Shown here piece after piece: positions 9,649-18,617 of a DNA stretch of 64,000 nucleotides (its first letter is position 1; every line of letters begins with the position of its first letter). Source of the stretch: Caulobacter sp. SLTY. GTDB taxonomy: Bacteria; Pseudomonadota; Alphaproteobacteria; Caulobacterales; Caulobacteraceae. Made by a program: the position numbers and the translations under genes. Under the pieces are notes generated by a model. It was given only the letters and a program-made list of their open reading frames with translations. It was not told the DNA's origin and ran no database searches. Location: contig NZ_JAAALA010000014.1 of NCBI RefSeq assembly GCF_009905535.1, positions 1-64,000 of the forward strand, in the 5' to 3' direction.

Positions 9649-9669
9649 CTTGCGAGACGTTCTCGCAAG
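9649..9669. promoter_or_regulatory. Perfect 9-bp inverted repeat upstream of hemA
   Basis: CTTGCGAGA-CGT-TCTCGCAAG is a perfect palindrome with a 3-base spacer, 137 bp before the hemA start and about 47 bp upstream of the candidate -35 box. It could be a regulator binding site for hemA or a second hairpin ending the upstream operon. The symmetry is seen directly; the role is inferred. Confidence 0.45.
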
Positions 9670-9715
9670 ACCCGCGACGATAGGCGGCGTATTCTGCTTC
9701 AGTAAAATTCCTTAA

Positions 9716-9744
9716 TTGGACAGGCCCCGGCGATGAGGGATAAA
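9716..9744 (+). promoter_or_regulatory. hemA: Candidate hemA promoter
   Basis: TTGGAC (9716-9721) and GATAAA (9739-9744) are separated by 17 bp, about 60 bp before the hemA ATG. They lie in a locally AT-richer stretch (agtaaaattccttaattgg). This is the best -35/-10-like pair in the gap; it is a match by eye only. Confidence 0.35.
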
Positions 9745-9805
9745 CCCCGCGCCGTATAACGAAAACGAAAAGGACCGGACCTCGGGGTGGGGCCGGACAT
9801 CGTCG

Positions 9806-11032
9806 ATGGACTATAAAGCCGCGTTCAGGACCGCCGTTGAACAGGTCCGCGCCGAAGGCCGCTATCGGGTGTTCGCCGACCTGAAGCGCCATCGCGGAGA
9901 CTTCCCGCGCGCTACCTGGACCCGTGACGATGGCAGCGCCAAGGACATCGTTGTCTGGTGCTCGAACGACTACCTGGGCCAGGGCCAGAACCCGGTGGTG
10001 CTGGACGCCATGCACGCGGCCATCGACGCCAACGGCTCGGGCTCTGGCGGCACCCGCAACATCTCCGGGACCACGCATCACCACGTCGAGCTGGAGGCTG
10101 AGCTGGCCGACCTGCACGGCAAGAACGCGGCTCTGCTGTTCACCTCCGGCTATGTGGCCAACGAAGCGGCGCTGTCGGTGCTCTACAAGATCCTGCCCGG
10201 GCTGATCATCTTCTCGGACGAGCTGAACCACGCCAGCATGATCGCCGGCATCCGCAACGGTGGCGGCCAGCGCAAGATCTTCCGCCACAATGACCTGGAA
10301 CACCTCGAGTCGCTGCTGGCCGCCGCGCCGGTCGACGCGCCCAAGCTGATCGCCTTCGAGAGCGTCTATTCGATGGACGGCGACATCGCCGACCTGGCCG
10401 GCACGGTCGCCCTGGCCAAGACCTACGGCGCCATGACCTACCTCGACGAAGTCCATGCCGTTGGCCTCTACGGGCCGCGCGGCGCCGGCGTCGCCGAGCG
10501 TGACGGGGTGATGGCCGAGATCGACATCATCGAAGGCACCCTGGGCAAGGCGTTCGGCGTCATGGGCGGCTACATCGCCGCTGACGCCGAGATCGTCGAC
10601 GCCATCCGCAGCTATGCCTCCGGCTTCATCTTCACCACCTCCCTGCCGCCGGCCCTGACCGCCGGGGCGGTGGCCTCGGTGCGCTATCTGAAGGCGCACG
10701 ACGAGGTTCGCGTCATCCATCAGGAGCGCGCCGAAACCCTGAAGAAGATGTTCCGCGACGCCGGCCTGCCGGTCATGCCGTCGGTCAGCCATATCGTGCC
10801 CGTGCTGGTCGGCGATCCGGTCCACTGCAAGATGGTCTCGGACATGCTGCTCGAAGACCATGGGGTCTATGTGCAGCCGATCAACTATCCGACCGTGCCG
10901 CGCGGCACCGAGCGCCTGCGCTTCACCCCGACGCCGTTCCACACGGACGAGATGATGCGCGACCTGGTCGGGGCGATGGAAAAGCTCTGGGCCCACTGCA
11001 ACATCGCCCGCCTCGGGGGGGTGGCGGCGTAG
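9806..11032 (+). CDS. hemA: 5-aminolevulinate synthase
   Basis: This enzyme joins glycine and succinyl-CoA to make 5-aminolevulinate, the first step of haem synthesis by the C4 (Shemin) route found in alphaproteobacteria. The 408-residue length is standard. The PLP lysine lies in [13 protein letters not shown]. Other family blocks are [28 protein letters not shown] and [17 protein letters not shown]. It sits about 4 kb from hemB but in its own transcription unit behind a 206-bp gap holding a hairpin, a palindrome and a candidate promoter. Confidence 0.98.
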   Translation: MDYKAAFRTAVEQVRAEGRYRVFADLKRHRGDFPRATWTRDDGSAKDIVVWCSNDYLGQGQNPVVLDAMHAAIDANGSGSGGTRNISGTTHHHVELEAELADLHGKNAALLFTSGYVANEAALSVLYKILPGLIIFSDELNHASMIAGIRNGGGQRKIFRHNDLEHLESLLAAAPVDAPKLIAFESVYSMDGDIADLAGTVALAKTYGAMTYLDEVHAVGLYGPRGAGVAERDGVMAEIDIIEGTLGKAFGVMGGYIAADAEIVDAIRSYASGFIFTTSLPPALTAGAVASVRYLKAHDEVRVIHQERAETLKKMFRDAGLPVMPSVSHIVPVLVGDPVHCKMVSDMLLEDHGVYVQPINYPTVPRGTERLRFTPTPFHTDEMMRDLVGAMEKLWAHCNIARLGGVAA

Positions 11033-11036
11033 GCTA

Positions 11037-11702
11037 TTATCGGGTCCCTGGGTCGGCTAGGGCCACCTCTGACTCTTTCATGCCCTGTAGGACGAGAGAG
11101 GTAATGCCTTGGTGCATCCCCTGTGCTTGTCGCACCAGAAAATAACCAGAGATCGTATGGTAGCCATTGACCCAGCTAATGCTGTGCTCATCCACTGACT
11201 TGAAGTATAGGCTGGTGCCGCCGCATTCAAACCCGACAAACCCTTCGCACTTCTCATAAACCGTAACGTCTAGGGTCTTGAGTCTAAATATATCTTCATT
11301 ATCATCGAAATATACACCATAAATCTTGGATTCTTCAGGGGCGGGATCGATCGCTCCGCTGATGTAGACAATCTTTCCTTCGTATTTTTCTAGCTCTCTG
11401 GCTGTCACGTAGGCGCTGGATTCGTTTATCGAAAACTCAACTCTTTTTATGTTCCCGGCGACTTGTAAGGGTGTGTTGATTGCGACGTTGTTGTTGCAGG
11501 TGATGTTGCCTTGTTGCCCACCCGAGATAGTCGCAGTGCAATTGCTAGACTGACTACCCTCGGCAGGCTGTTGCGCGGCCACCGGTGCTACTGCTTCCGA
11601 CTGCGCCGGATTTTCTGCCTTGGGCCAAAGCTGAAAACCGGCAAACGCCGTTCCAATCGCTCCACAAGCCAGCGACGCCAGCGCGATCTGTCTGCCGTTC
11701 AT
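11037..11702 (-). CDS. Hypothetical signal-anchored protein, AT-rich orphan
   Basis: I do not recognise this 221-residue protein. The N-terminus (NGRQIALASLACGAIGTAFAG) is a signal peptide or membrane anchor. A low-complexity Ala/Gln linker follows, then a segment with several Cys (SNCTATISGGQQGNITCNN) and a mostly beta, acidic domain. The ATG at 11702 has GGGGG about 6 bases upstream. Base composition is clearly lower in GC than its neighbours (for example around 11285-11330, rich in ATA/TAT), and Lys, Tyr, Asn and Glu are common. That suggests recent acquisition. It ends 4 bp from hemA on the opposite strand. Confidence 0.7.
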   Translation of the reverse strand: MNGRQIALASLACGAIGTAFAGFQLWPKAENPAQSEAVAPVAAQQPAEGSQSSNCTATISGGQQGNITCNNNVAINTPLQVAGNIKRVEFSINESSAYVTARELEKYEGKIVYISGAIDPAPEESKIYGVYFDDNEDIFRLKTLDVTVYEKCEGFVGFECGGTSLYFKSVDEHSISWVNGYHTISGYFLVRQAQGMHQGITSLVLQGMKESEVALADPGTR

Positions 11703-11722
11703 TGCAACCCCCGATTGGCACA

Positions 11723-11750
11723 ATCATAGCCATTCGGGCGTTGCCATCAA
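11723..11750 (-). promoter_or_regulatory. Candidate promoter for the AT-rich orphan gene
   Basis: On the minus strand TTGATG (11750-11745) and TATGAT (11728-11723) are separated by 16 bp, a close match to a housekeeping promoter. It lies 20 bp upstream of the ATG at 11702, so the orphan can be transcribed on its own rather than by read-through from the MucR gene. Confidence 0.55.
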
Positions 11751-11786
11751 TGGTCTTGAGCACTACAGAAAGGGGAACGTCAGGAG

Positions 11787-12221
11787 CTATTTCCGCCGAA
11801 CGCCTTTTCCCAGCCCGATCTTCTTGGCGAAGTCAGACCGTCGCTCGGCGTAGGCCGGCGCGACCATCGGGTATTCCGGCGGCAGACCCCATTTGCGGCG
11901 ATACTCTTCCGGAGACAGGTCGTAGCGCGCCCGCAGGTAGCGCTTCAGCATGGTCAGCTTCTTGCCGTCCTCCAGGCAGACGATGTGGTCGTGCTGGACC
12001 GAGCGGGAGATCGGCACCGCCGGCTTCTGCTTGCCGGCCGCCTGAGCCGGTGCGGCCTGCTCACCTTCCAGACCGCTCAACGTCTGATGCACCGAACGAA
12101 TCAGGTCGGGCAACGACGAGGCGCTCACCTGGTTTCGGGTCACATAGGCCGCCACGATGTCGGCCCCCAGTTGCAGCAGTTCGGCCTGCGACGTGGTCCG
12201 CCCCCCAAGGTCATCGGCCAT
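11787..12221 (-). CDS. MucR/Ros-family transcriptional regulator lacking zinc-ligand histidines
   Basis: This is a 144-residue regulator of the alphaproteobacterial MucR/Ros family, which controls cell-cycle, envelope and virulence genes. The N-terminal part (ELLQLGADIVAAYV) is the oligomerisation region. The C-terminal DNA-binding part reads CLEDGKKLTMLKRYLRARY from Cys82, then DLSPEEYRRKWGLPPEYPMV. In the family finger the positions after the Cys/Asp pair are usually His-X3-His; here they are Tyr and Arg. It therefore may fold without zinc, or with an altered site. The ATG at 12221 has AAGGGA upstream and is preferred to a TTG at 12245. It is divergent from glyA. Confidence 0.85.
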   Translation of the reverse strand: MADDLGGRTTSQAELLQLGADIVAAYVTRNQVSASSLPDLIRSVHQTLSGLEGEQAAPAQAAGKQKPAVPISRSVQHDHIVCLEDGKKLTMLKRYLRARYDLSPEEYRRKWGLPPEYPMVAPAYAERRSDFAKKIGLGKGVRRK

Positions 12222-12386
12222 CGATGGATTTCCCTTCGTACTCAATCACTAAACGGTTCAGCCGAAAGCGGCGGCCGACCTTGCGAGCCCAACGCACGCC
12301 GACAAATGCCGGTTCCGATTGATCCGCACCCTCTCACCCCTTAACAGGGCGCGACCCCCGCGCCCCTCCCAGCCGGAGAGACCCCA

Positions 12387-13676
12387 ATGACCGCCCATTC
12401 CCCAATCGCCCCGGCCTTCTTCGGCGCGGACCTGGCTCAGGCCGATCCCGACATCGCCAAGGCCATCGATCACGAGCTGAACCGACAGCGCGACCAGATC
12501 GAACTGATCGCCAGCGAGAACATCGTCTCCAAGGCGGTGCTTCAGGCTCAGGGCTCGATCCTGACCAACAAGTACGCCGAGGGTTATCCGGGCAAGCGCT
12601 ACTACGGCGGCTGCGAATACGTGGACGTCATCGAGCAGCTGGCCATCGACCGGGCCAAGGAACTGTTCGGCGCCGCCTACGCCAACGTCCAGCCGCACAG
12701 CGGCAGCCAGGCCAACCAGGCGGTGTTCATGGCCCTGCTGAAGCCGGGCGACACCTTCCTGGGCATGGACCTGGCCGCCGGCGGCCACCTGACCCACGGC
12801 AGCCCCGCCAACCAGTCCGGCAAATGGTTCAAGCCGGTCAGCTACAGCGTCCGCCAGCAGGACAACCAGATCGACTACGACGCCGTCGCCGAGATCGCTC
12901 AGCGCGAGCAGCCCAAGCTGATCATCGCGGGCGGCAGCGCCTACAGCCGGGTCATCGATTTTGCGAAGTTCCGCCAGATCGCCGACAGCATCGGCGCCTA
13001 CCTGATGGTCGACATGGCCCACTTCGCCGGCCTGGTGGCGGCCGGGGTGTACCCCAGCCCCCTTCCGCACGCCCATGTGGTGACCACCACCACGCACAAG
13101 ACCCTGCGCGGACCGCGCGGCGGGCTGATCCTCAGCAACGACGTAGATCTGGGCAAGAAGTTCAACAGCGCCATCTTCCCGGGCATCCAGGGCGGGCCGC
13201 TGGAGCATGTGATCGCCGCCAAGGCGGTCGCCTTCGGCGAGGCGCTGCAGCCGGCGTTCAAGGACTACGCCGCCCGCATCATCGACAACGCCCGGGCGCT
13301 GGCCGACAGCCTGCAGGCGGCGGGGCTCAACATCGTCTCGGGCGGCACCGACAGCCACGTTATGCTGGTCGACCTGCGGCCCAAGAATGTCACCGGCGCC
13401 CAGGCCGAACAGGCGCTGGAGCGGGCCCACATCACGACCAACAAGAACGGCATCCCGTTCGACCCGCTGCCCCCGACCAAGACCTCGGGCATCCGGGTCG
13501 GCTCTCCGGCCGGCACCACGCGCGGGTTCGGCACGGAAGAATTCCGCCAGGTCGGCAAGTGGATCGGCGAAGTGCTCGACGGGCTGGCCGCCAATCCGGA
13601 CGGCAATGCCGAGGTCGAGGCGCGGGTGCGGGCGGAAGTCGTCGCATTGACGAAGCGGTTCCCCGTCTACAACTAA
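12387..13676 (+). CDS. glyA: Serine hydroxymethyltransferase
   Basis: GlyA interconverts serine and glycine using tetrahydrofolate and supplies one-carbon units. The 429-residue length is typical. Visible motifs are [32 protein letters not shown] and [14 protein letters not shown], with the PLP lysine in the last. GGAGAG lies 7 bases before the ATG. It is first in the glyA-nrdR-rib-nusB-thiL run, a common Caulobacteraceae order. Glycine made here could feed hemA, but the two genes are transcribed separately. No folate riboswitch was seen in the 165-bp upstream gap. Confidence 0.98.
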   Translation: MTAHSPIAPAFFGADLAQADPDIAKAIDHELNRQRDQIELIASENIVSKAVLQAQGSILTNKYAEGYPGKRYYGGCEYVDVIEQLAIDRAKELFGAAYANVQPHSGSQANQAVFMALLKPGDTFLGMDLAAGGHLTHGSPANQSGKWFKPVSYSVRQQDNQIDYDAVAEIAQREQPKLIIAGGSAYSRVIDFAKFRQIADSIGAYLMVDMAHFAGLVAAGVYPSPLPHAHVVTTTTHKTLRGPRGGLILSNDVDLGKKFNSAIFPGIQGGPLEHVIAAKAVAFGEALQPAFKDYAARIIDNARALADSLQAAGLNIVSGGTDSHVMLVDLRPKNVTGAQAEQALERAHITTNKNGIPFDPLPPTKTSGIRVGSPAGTTRGFGTEEFRQVGKWIGEVLDGLAANPDGNAEVEARVRAEVVALTKRFPVYN

Positions 13677-13707
13677 TAGGCACGGCCTACCGGGAGGGGC
13701 CAACATC

Positions 13708-14175
13708 ATGCGTTGCCCGTTCTGCGGACACATGGAAAGCCAGGTGAAGGACAGCCGCCCGTCGGAAGACGGCGCGGCCATCCGCCGCCGCCGTCTCTGC
13801 CCCGAATGCGGCGGCCGGTTCACCACCTTCGAGCGGGTGCAGCTGCGCGAACTGACCATCCTCAAGCGGTCCGGCCGGCGTTCGCCGTTTGATCGGGAGA
13901 AGCTGGTCCGCTCGATCGCCATCGCCACGCGCAAGCGTCCGATCGACAGCGAGCGGGTCGACCGGATGGTCAACGGCATCGTCCGCCAGCTGGAAAGCAT
14001 GGGCGAGACCGAGCTGCCCAGCAGCGCGGTGGGCGAGATGGTGATGAAGGCGCTTAAGGCGCTCGATGACGTGGCCTACGTTCGCTACGCCTCGGTTTAC
14101 CGGGATTTCCGGCATACGGACGACTTCGCCAAGTTCCTGTCGGATGAGGGGCTCAGCGAGGATCAGGAGGACTGA
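13708..14175 (+). CDS. nrdR: Transcriptional repressor NrdR
   Basis: NrdR represses ribonucleotide reductase genes in response to ATP and dATP. The 155-residue protein has the N-terminal zinc ribbon (C3, C6, C31, C34; [11 protein letters not shown] and [10 protein letters not shown]). An ATP-cone follows ([19 protein letters not shown]) and it ends in the usual acidic tail. GGGAGGGG precedes the ATG at 13708. It lies 31 bp after glyA and 4 bp before the rib genes, so it is probably co-transcribed with them. Confidence 0.97.
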   Translation: MRCPFCGHMESQVKDSRPSEDGAAIRRRRLCPECGGRFTTFERVQLRELTILKRSGRRSPFDREKLVRSIAIATRKRPIDSERVDRMVNGIVRQLESMGETELPSSAVGEMVMKALKALDDVAYVRYASVYRDFRHTDDFAKFLSDEGLSEDQED

Positions 14176-14179
14176 CGCC

Positions 14180-14875
14180 ATGCGCGTCACCCTGAAACTC
14201 GCCACCTCCCTCGACGGCCGCATTGCGACCGCCGCGGGCGAGAGCAAGTGGATCACCGGCCAAAAAGCGCGCGAGGAGGTCCACCGCCTTCGCGCCATGC
14301 ACCAGGCGGTGCTGGTCGGGGTGGAGACCGCCATTGCCGATGATCCGGAGCTGACCGTGCGGTTGCCCGGCTTCGTCGCCATTCAGCCGGCCCGCGTCGT
14401 CCTGGACAGCCGTCAGCGGCTGCCCATCCACACCAAGCTCGTCCAGGACGCTCACCGCCTCGACACGGTGATCATCTCCACCACGGCGCCAAACAAGCGT
14501 TTGACTGACGCTGGGGTCACCGTCCTACAGGTGGACTCGCAAGATGCCCGGCCGGACTTGCCACAGGCCTTGAACGCCCTGTCCGGCTGGCTGAACCGTA
14601 AGGTCAGCGATCGCCTGCCCGTCGCCCCGCCGGAGGACTTCACGTTCGAAGGCGGGCTGATGATCGAGGGCGGAGGCCAGGTGGCGGCGAGTTTCCTCAA
14701 AGCCGGCCTGGTCGACGCCATCGAATGGTTCCGGGCGCCAATGATCCTCGGGGATGAGGGACGTCCGGCCGTGGGTGAGTTCGTGCTGAACCGCCTGGCC
14801 GACGCGCCCCGGTTCAAACGACTTGCGGTCCATGAGGTCGGTAACGACCTGTGGGAACGCTACGAAAGGCTCTGA
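14180..14875 (+). CDS. ribD: Stand-alone RibD reductase domain (deaminase domain absent)
   Basis: This 231-residue protein matches only the C-terminal half of bifunctional RibD, the 5-amino-6-ribosylamino-uracil reductase of riboflavin synthesis. It begins directly with VTLKLATSLDGRIAT. It continues with GESKWITG, VGVETAIADDPELTVR, RVVLDSRQRLP and LMIEGGGQVAASFLKAGLVD, all hallmarks of the reductase. The N-terminal cytidine-deaminase-like domain with its zinc HAE and PCxxxG motifs is missing and is not encoded elsewhere in the window. It starts 4 bp after nrdR and ends one base before ribE. A separate deaminase elsewhere in the genome is expected. Confidence 0.85.
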   Translation: MRVTLKLATSLDGRIATAAGESKWITGQKAREEVHRLRAMHQAVLVGVETAIADDPELTVRLPGFVAIQPARVVLDSRQRLPIHTKLVQDAHRLDTVIISTTAPNKRLTDAGVTVLQVDSQDARPDLPQALNALSGWLNRKVSDRLPVAPPEDFTFEGGLMIEGGGQVAASFLKAGLVDAIEWFRAPMILGDEGRPAVGEFVLNRLADAPRFKRLAVHEVGNDLWERYERL

Positions 14876-14876
14876 G

Positions 14877-15470
14877 ATGTTCACAGGCATAGTCACCGAC
14901 GTCGGCCGGGTCCGCTCGGTCCGGCAGACCAACCGCGACCGCCGCTACGAGATCGAGACATCCTACGATGTCGCGACGATCGACATGGGCGCCAGCATCG
15001 CCCACGCCGGCTGCTGCCTGACGGTGGTCGAGAAGGGCGAGGGCTGGTTCGCCGTCGAGGTCTCCGGCGAGACCCTGGCCCACACCACCCTGGGCGACTG
15101 GGAGGAGGGCCACAGGGTCAACCTCGAACGCGCCGCGCGGCTGGGCGACGAGATGGGAGGCCATGTCGTCTCTGGCCATGTCGACGGGGTGGGGGAGGTG
15201 CTGTCCATCGAGCCGGAGGGCGGTTCTCACCGCTACCGCATCCGGGCGCCCCGGCCGCTGCACCGGCTGATCGCGCCGAAGGGCTCCATCGCGGTCGAGG
15301 GTGTCTCGCTGACCGTCAACGAGGTGGAGGACGACGTCTTCGGCCTCAACATCATCCCGCACACCTGGGACGTGACCACCCTGGGCGCGCTGAAACCGGG
15401 GTCCAAGGTCAATCTGGAGATCGACATGCTGGCGCGATACCTCGCGCGGTGGCAGGAGACCGCGTCATGA
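14877..15470 (+). CDS. ribE: Riboflavin synthase, alpha chain
   Basis: This enzyme dismutates two 6,7-dimethyl-8-ribityllumazine molecules to riboflavin. The 197-residue protein starts with the diagnostic MFTGIV and shows two internal lumazine-binding repeats, roughly residues 1-97 and 98-190. The second contains GHVDGVGEV and GSIAVEGVSLTVNEV. It starts one base after the ribD stop and its TGA overlaps the next ATG by 4 bp, so the genes are translationally coupled. Confidence 0.97.
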   Translation: MFTGIVTDVGRVRSVRQTNRDRRYEIETSYDVATIDMGASIAHAGCCLTVVEKGEGWFAVEVSGETLAHTTLGDWEEGHRVNLERAARLGDEMGGHVVSGHVDGVGEVLSIEPEGGSHRYRIRAPRPLHRLIAPKGSIAVEGVSLTVNEVEDDVFGLNIIPHTWDVTTLGALKPGSKVNLEIDMLARYLARWQETAS

Positions 15471-16603
15471 GCCACGACACGCCGATCTCTCCCATCGAGG
15501 ACATCATCGAGGACGCCCGCAACGGCCGTCCCTACATCCTGGTCGACGCCGAGGACCGCGAGAACGAGGGGGACGTGATCATCCCCGCCCAGTTCGCCAC
15601 GCCCGAGCAGATCAACTTCATGGCCCGGTTCGCCCGCGGCCTGATCTGCCTCAGCATCACCAACGACCGGGCCAAACAGCTGCGTCTGCCGCCGATGGCC
15701 GCCGACAATCGCGAGAGCATGCAGACCGCCTTCACCGTCTCCATCGAGGCGAAGGAGGGGGTCACAACCGGCATCTCGGCCCACGACCGCTCGCACACCG
15801 TGGCAGTGGCCATCGACCCGACCAAGGGCGTCGATGATATCGTCACCCCCGGCCACGTCTTCCCCCTGGTGGCCAAGGACGGCGGGGTGCTGGTCCGCGC
15901 CGGCCATACAGAGGCGGCGGTGGATATCTCGCGGCTGGCGGGGCTGAACCCGGCCGGCGTGATCTGCGAGATCATGAACGATGACGGCACCATGGCCCGG
16001 CTGCCGGAACTGGTCGCCTTCGCCCAGCTCCATGGCCTGAAGATCGGCACCATCGCCGACCTGATCGCCTATCGCCGGCGCAACGAACGCCAAGTGGAGC
16101 GGGTGCTCGAGCGGCCGTTCATCTCCAACTTCGGCGGCGATTTCCGGATGATCGTCTACCGCAACAGCATCGACCGCTGCGAGCATGTCGCCCTGGTGAA
16201 GGGCAAGATCGATGCCGATCACCCCACACTCGTGCGGATGCACCAAGTGGACATGGCGGCCGACATGCTGGGCGCCCTGGGCGCCCGGACCGACTATATC
16301 CCCAGCGCCCTGAAGGCCATCGGCGCGCACGACGGCCCCGGCGTCGCAGTGTTCATCCGCGATCCCAACCCCGCCTGGCTGAGCGAGCGCTACGGCATCG
16401 ACACCGAGGCGGGCAGCCAGTATCGAAACAACGCCTTGCGCGACTATGGCGTCGGGGCGCAAATCCTCCTCGACCTCGGCGTGCGGGAGATGACCCTGCT
16501 GACGTCCAGCCCGTTCAAACCGGCGGCGCTCGAGGGGTATGGATTGAAGATCGTGGGCCGCGCCCCGATTTCCGCCCTTGGTGGCGGTGGAGAGAGTGAA
16601 TGA
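15467..16603 (+). CDS. ribB: 3,4-dihydroxy-2-butanone-4-phosphate synthase with a degenerate GTP cyclohydrolase II-like domain (RibBX type)
   Basis: The N-terminal half is a complete DHBP synthase, converting ribulose-5-phosphate to the four-carbon riboflavin precursor. [13 protein letters not shown] (residues about 26-38) and GHVFPL are intact. The C-terminal half (from about residue 215) has the GTP cyclohydrolase II outline. However, the three zinc cysteines (CLTGD...CDC in active enzymes) are absent: residues 256-275 read [20 protein letters not shown]. The downstream RGIGL region is also lost, while [18 protein letters not shown] remains. The protein is therefore unlikely to open GTP and corresponds to the RibBX class seen in proteobacteria. 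The 378-residue length is typical. Confidence 0.93.
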   Translation: MSHDTPISPIEDIIEDARNGRPYILVDAEDRENEGDVIIPAQFATPEQINFMARFARGLICLSITNDRAKQLRLPPMAADNRESMQTAFTVSIEAKEGVTTGISAHDRSHTVAVAIDPTKGVDDIVTPGHVFPLVAKDGGVLVRAGHTEAAVDISRLAGLNPAGVICEIMNDDGTMARLPELVAFAQLHGLKIGTIADLIAYRRRNERQVERVLERPFISNFGGDFRMIVYRNSIDRCEHVALVKGKIDADHPTLVRMHQVDMAADMLGALGARTDYIPSALKAIGAHDGPGVAVFIRDPNPAWLSERYGIDTEAGSQYRNNALRDYGVGAQILLDLGVREMTLLTSSPFKPAALEGYGLKIVGRAPISALGGGGESE

Positions 16604-17064
16604 TCGACGACCCCGTGCGCATCCTGATCGTCGAGGGACGCTTCTATTCCGACCTGTCGGACGAGCTGCTGCGCGGCGCGACCGAGGCGTTGGACGCCTT
16701 TGAGGCGGAGTATGACGTAGTCACCGTACCCGGCGCCCTGGAGATTCCGGGGGTCATCGCCCTGGCGGACGAGGGCGGCCGCCGGCCGGCCGGCGTGCGC
16801 TATGACGGCTATGTGGCCCTCGGCGTGGTGATGCGCGGCGAGACCTATCACTTCGAGATCGTCTCCAACGAGTCGGCGCGGGGGATCATGGACCTGACCC
16901 TCAAGGGCCTGCCGATCGGCAACGGCATCCTGACCGTCGAGGACGAAGACCAGGCCTGGGCTCGCGCCCGGGTCTCCGAGGGTGACAAGGGTGGTGGCGC
17001 GGCCCGCGCGGCGCTCGATGTGCTGACCCACAAGCGCCAGCTGCTCGGGGGCGCCAAGCGATGA
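16600..17064 (+). CDS. ribH: 6,7-dimethyl-8-ribityllumazine synthase
   Basis: RibH condenses the RibB product with the pyrimidine from RibD to give the lumazine substrate of RibE. The 154-residue protein shows [39 protein letters not shown] (split here as [15 protein letters not shown] and EIVSNES) and [16 protein letters not shown]. It overlaps ribB by 4 bp and nusB by 4 bp, continuing the coupled operon. Confidence 0.96.
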   Translation: MIDDPVRILIVEGRFYSDLSDELLRGATEALDAFEAEYDVVTVPGALEIPGVIALADEGGRRPAGVRYDGYVALGVVMRGETYHFEIVSNESARGIMDLTLKGLPIGNGILTVEDEDQAWARARVSEGDKGGGAARAALDVLTHKRQLLGGAKR

Positions 17065-17597
17065 GCGAGGACGCCAAGCCGACCTCCCTGGCCCAGGCCT
17101 TCGAGAAGCTGCAGGCCCATGCCGAGGCCAAGCCGGTTGCCAACCTGAGCAAGGCCGAGCGCCGGGCCCGGACGGTGTCGCGGCTGGCCGCCGTGCAGGC
17201 GCTCTACCAGATGGAGATGACCGGCGCGGGCGTCGAGGTGGTGATCCGCGAGTTCAGCGAGCATCGCTTCGACCGCGACATCGAGGGCGAACTGCTGGCC
17301 CAGGCCGACGAGGTCTTCTTCGCCGACCTGATCCGGGGCGCCGTCGGCCAGCAGGCCGAGATCGACAAGGCGGTCACCACCCGGCTGGCCTCCAACTGGA
17401 AGCTGGACCGCCTGGACGCCACTGCCCGCGCCATCCTGCGGGCCGGCGCCTGGGAGCTGATCCACCGGCCGGACGTGCCGCTGGAGGTGGCCATCGACGA
17501 GTATGTCGAGATCGCCAAGTCCTTCTTCGAAGGGCCGGAGCCCGGCTTCATCAACGGGGCGCTGGACGGGATCGCCAAGGATGCCCGCCGGACCTGA
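17061..17597 (+). CDS. nusB: Transcription antitermination factor NusB
   Basis: NusB joins the rRNA antitermination complex with NusE (S10). The 178-residue protein has a variable N-terminal extension of about 30 residues. The helical core follows: [19 protein letters not shown], then [19 protein letters not shown] and [18 protein letters not shown] lumazine synthase-nusB-thiL order is widely conserved. Its 3' end overlaps thiL by 17 bp. Confidence 0.96.
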   Translation: MSEDAKPTSLAQAFEKLQAHAEAKPVANLSKAERRARTVSRLAAVQALYQMEMTGAGVEVVIREFSEHRFDRDIEGELLAQADEVFFADLIRGAVGQQAEIDKAVTTRLASNWKLDRLDATARAILRAGAWELIHRPDVPLEVAIDEYVEIAKSFFEGPEPGFINGALDGIAKDARRT

Positions 17598-18558
17598 AGC
17601 GCCCGACGAGGGGGAGTTCGGCTGGATCGAACGCCTCCTGCGGCCCCTGACGCGGGGCCATCCCGGCGCGCTGGATCTGCTCGACGACGCGGCGGTGATC
17701 CGGCCGCGCCAGGGCCACGACCTGGTGATCACCAAGGACGCCATGGTGGCCGGCGTCCACTTCCTGCCAGGCGATCCACTGGACACGGTGGCCCGCAAGC
17801 TGCTCGCGGTGAACCTGTCCGACCTGGCCGCCAAGGCCGCCGACCCGATCGGCTATTTCCTCTCCGTCGCCTGGCCGAAGGACCTGGGCTGGCAAGCCAG
17901 GCAGCGGTTCGCCGACGGCCTGCGGGAAGCGGGCGAGACCTGGGCCCTGCCGCTGCTGGGTGGCGACACCGTCTCCACCCCCGGTCCGCTGACCGTGACC
18001 GCCACCCTGATTGGCGAGGTTCCGACCGATGGCATGGTCCGCCGCGCCACGGCTCAGCCCGGCGACCTGCTGATGGTCAGCGGGACCATCGGCGATGGCT
18101 GGCTGGGTCTCCAGGCCGCGCAGGGCAGCCTGCCGGATGATGGCTATCTGGCCTCCCGCTACCGCACCCCGACGCCGCGCCTGGACCTGATCCCCGCCCT
18201 GCGCCGGTTCGCCCGCGCCTCGGCCGACGTCTCCGACGGGCTGCTGGCCGACGCCGGCCGCATCGCGATCGCCAGCGGCCTGGCCGCCGAGATCGCCCTG
18301 GAACAGGTTCCGCTCTCCGGCCCCGCCGCCGCCTGGTTGGCGGCGCAGCCGGACGAGGCCGCCGCCCGCCTGCGCCTGGCTGCCGGAGGCGATGACTACC
18401 AGCTGCTGATCGCCGTCGATCCGGCCGAGCTGCCGGCCATCCGGGCCGCCGATCTGGACCTCCGCGTGGTCGGCCGCATGAAGCTGGGGCAGGGGGTCAC
18501 CGCCGTCTTCGAGGGGCGTAACCTGCCCGTGGATCATCTCGGCTGGACACACGTCTGA
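17581..18558 (+). CDS. thiL: Thiamine-monophosphate kinase
   Basis: ThiL phosphorylates thiamine monophosphate to the active diphosphate. The 325-residue protein has [36 protein letters not shown] (metal/ATP-binding Asp residues), [14 protein letters not shown] and [15 protein letters not shown]. All are typical of the PurM-like fold. The ATG at 17581 lies inside nusB; the longer frame upstream is nusB shadow. It is the last gene of the glyA-thiL run, followed by a 59-bp gap. Confidence 0.95.
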   Translation: MPAGPEAPDEGEFGWIERLLRPLTRGHPGALDLLDDAAVIRPRQGHDLVITKDAMVAGVHFLPGDPLDTVARKLLAVNLSDLAAKAADPIGYFLSVAWPKDLGWQARQRFADGLREAGETWALPLLGGDTVSTPGPLTVTATLIGEVPTDGMVRRATAQPGDLLMVSGTIGDGWLGLQAAQGSLPDDGYLASRYRTPTPRLDLIPALRRFARASADVSDGLLADAGRIAIASGLAAEIALEQVPLSGPAAAWLAAQPDEAAARLRLAAGGDDYQLLIAVDPAELPAIRAADLDLRVVGRMKLGQGVTAVFEGRNLPVDHLGWTHV

Positions 18559-18617
18559 GTGCTTGCCTTCCGTGGCGGCGGCCTTGGCAGGTTGCCGAAA
18601 ACCAAAAGGGAAACGCC

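Noticed and set aside
12222-12386. Possible folate or glycine riboswitch upstream of glyA
   Set aside because: I could not find a conserved riboswitch core; the gap shows no convincing paired structure.
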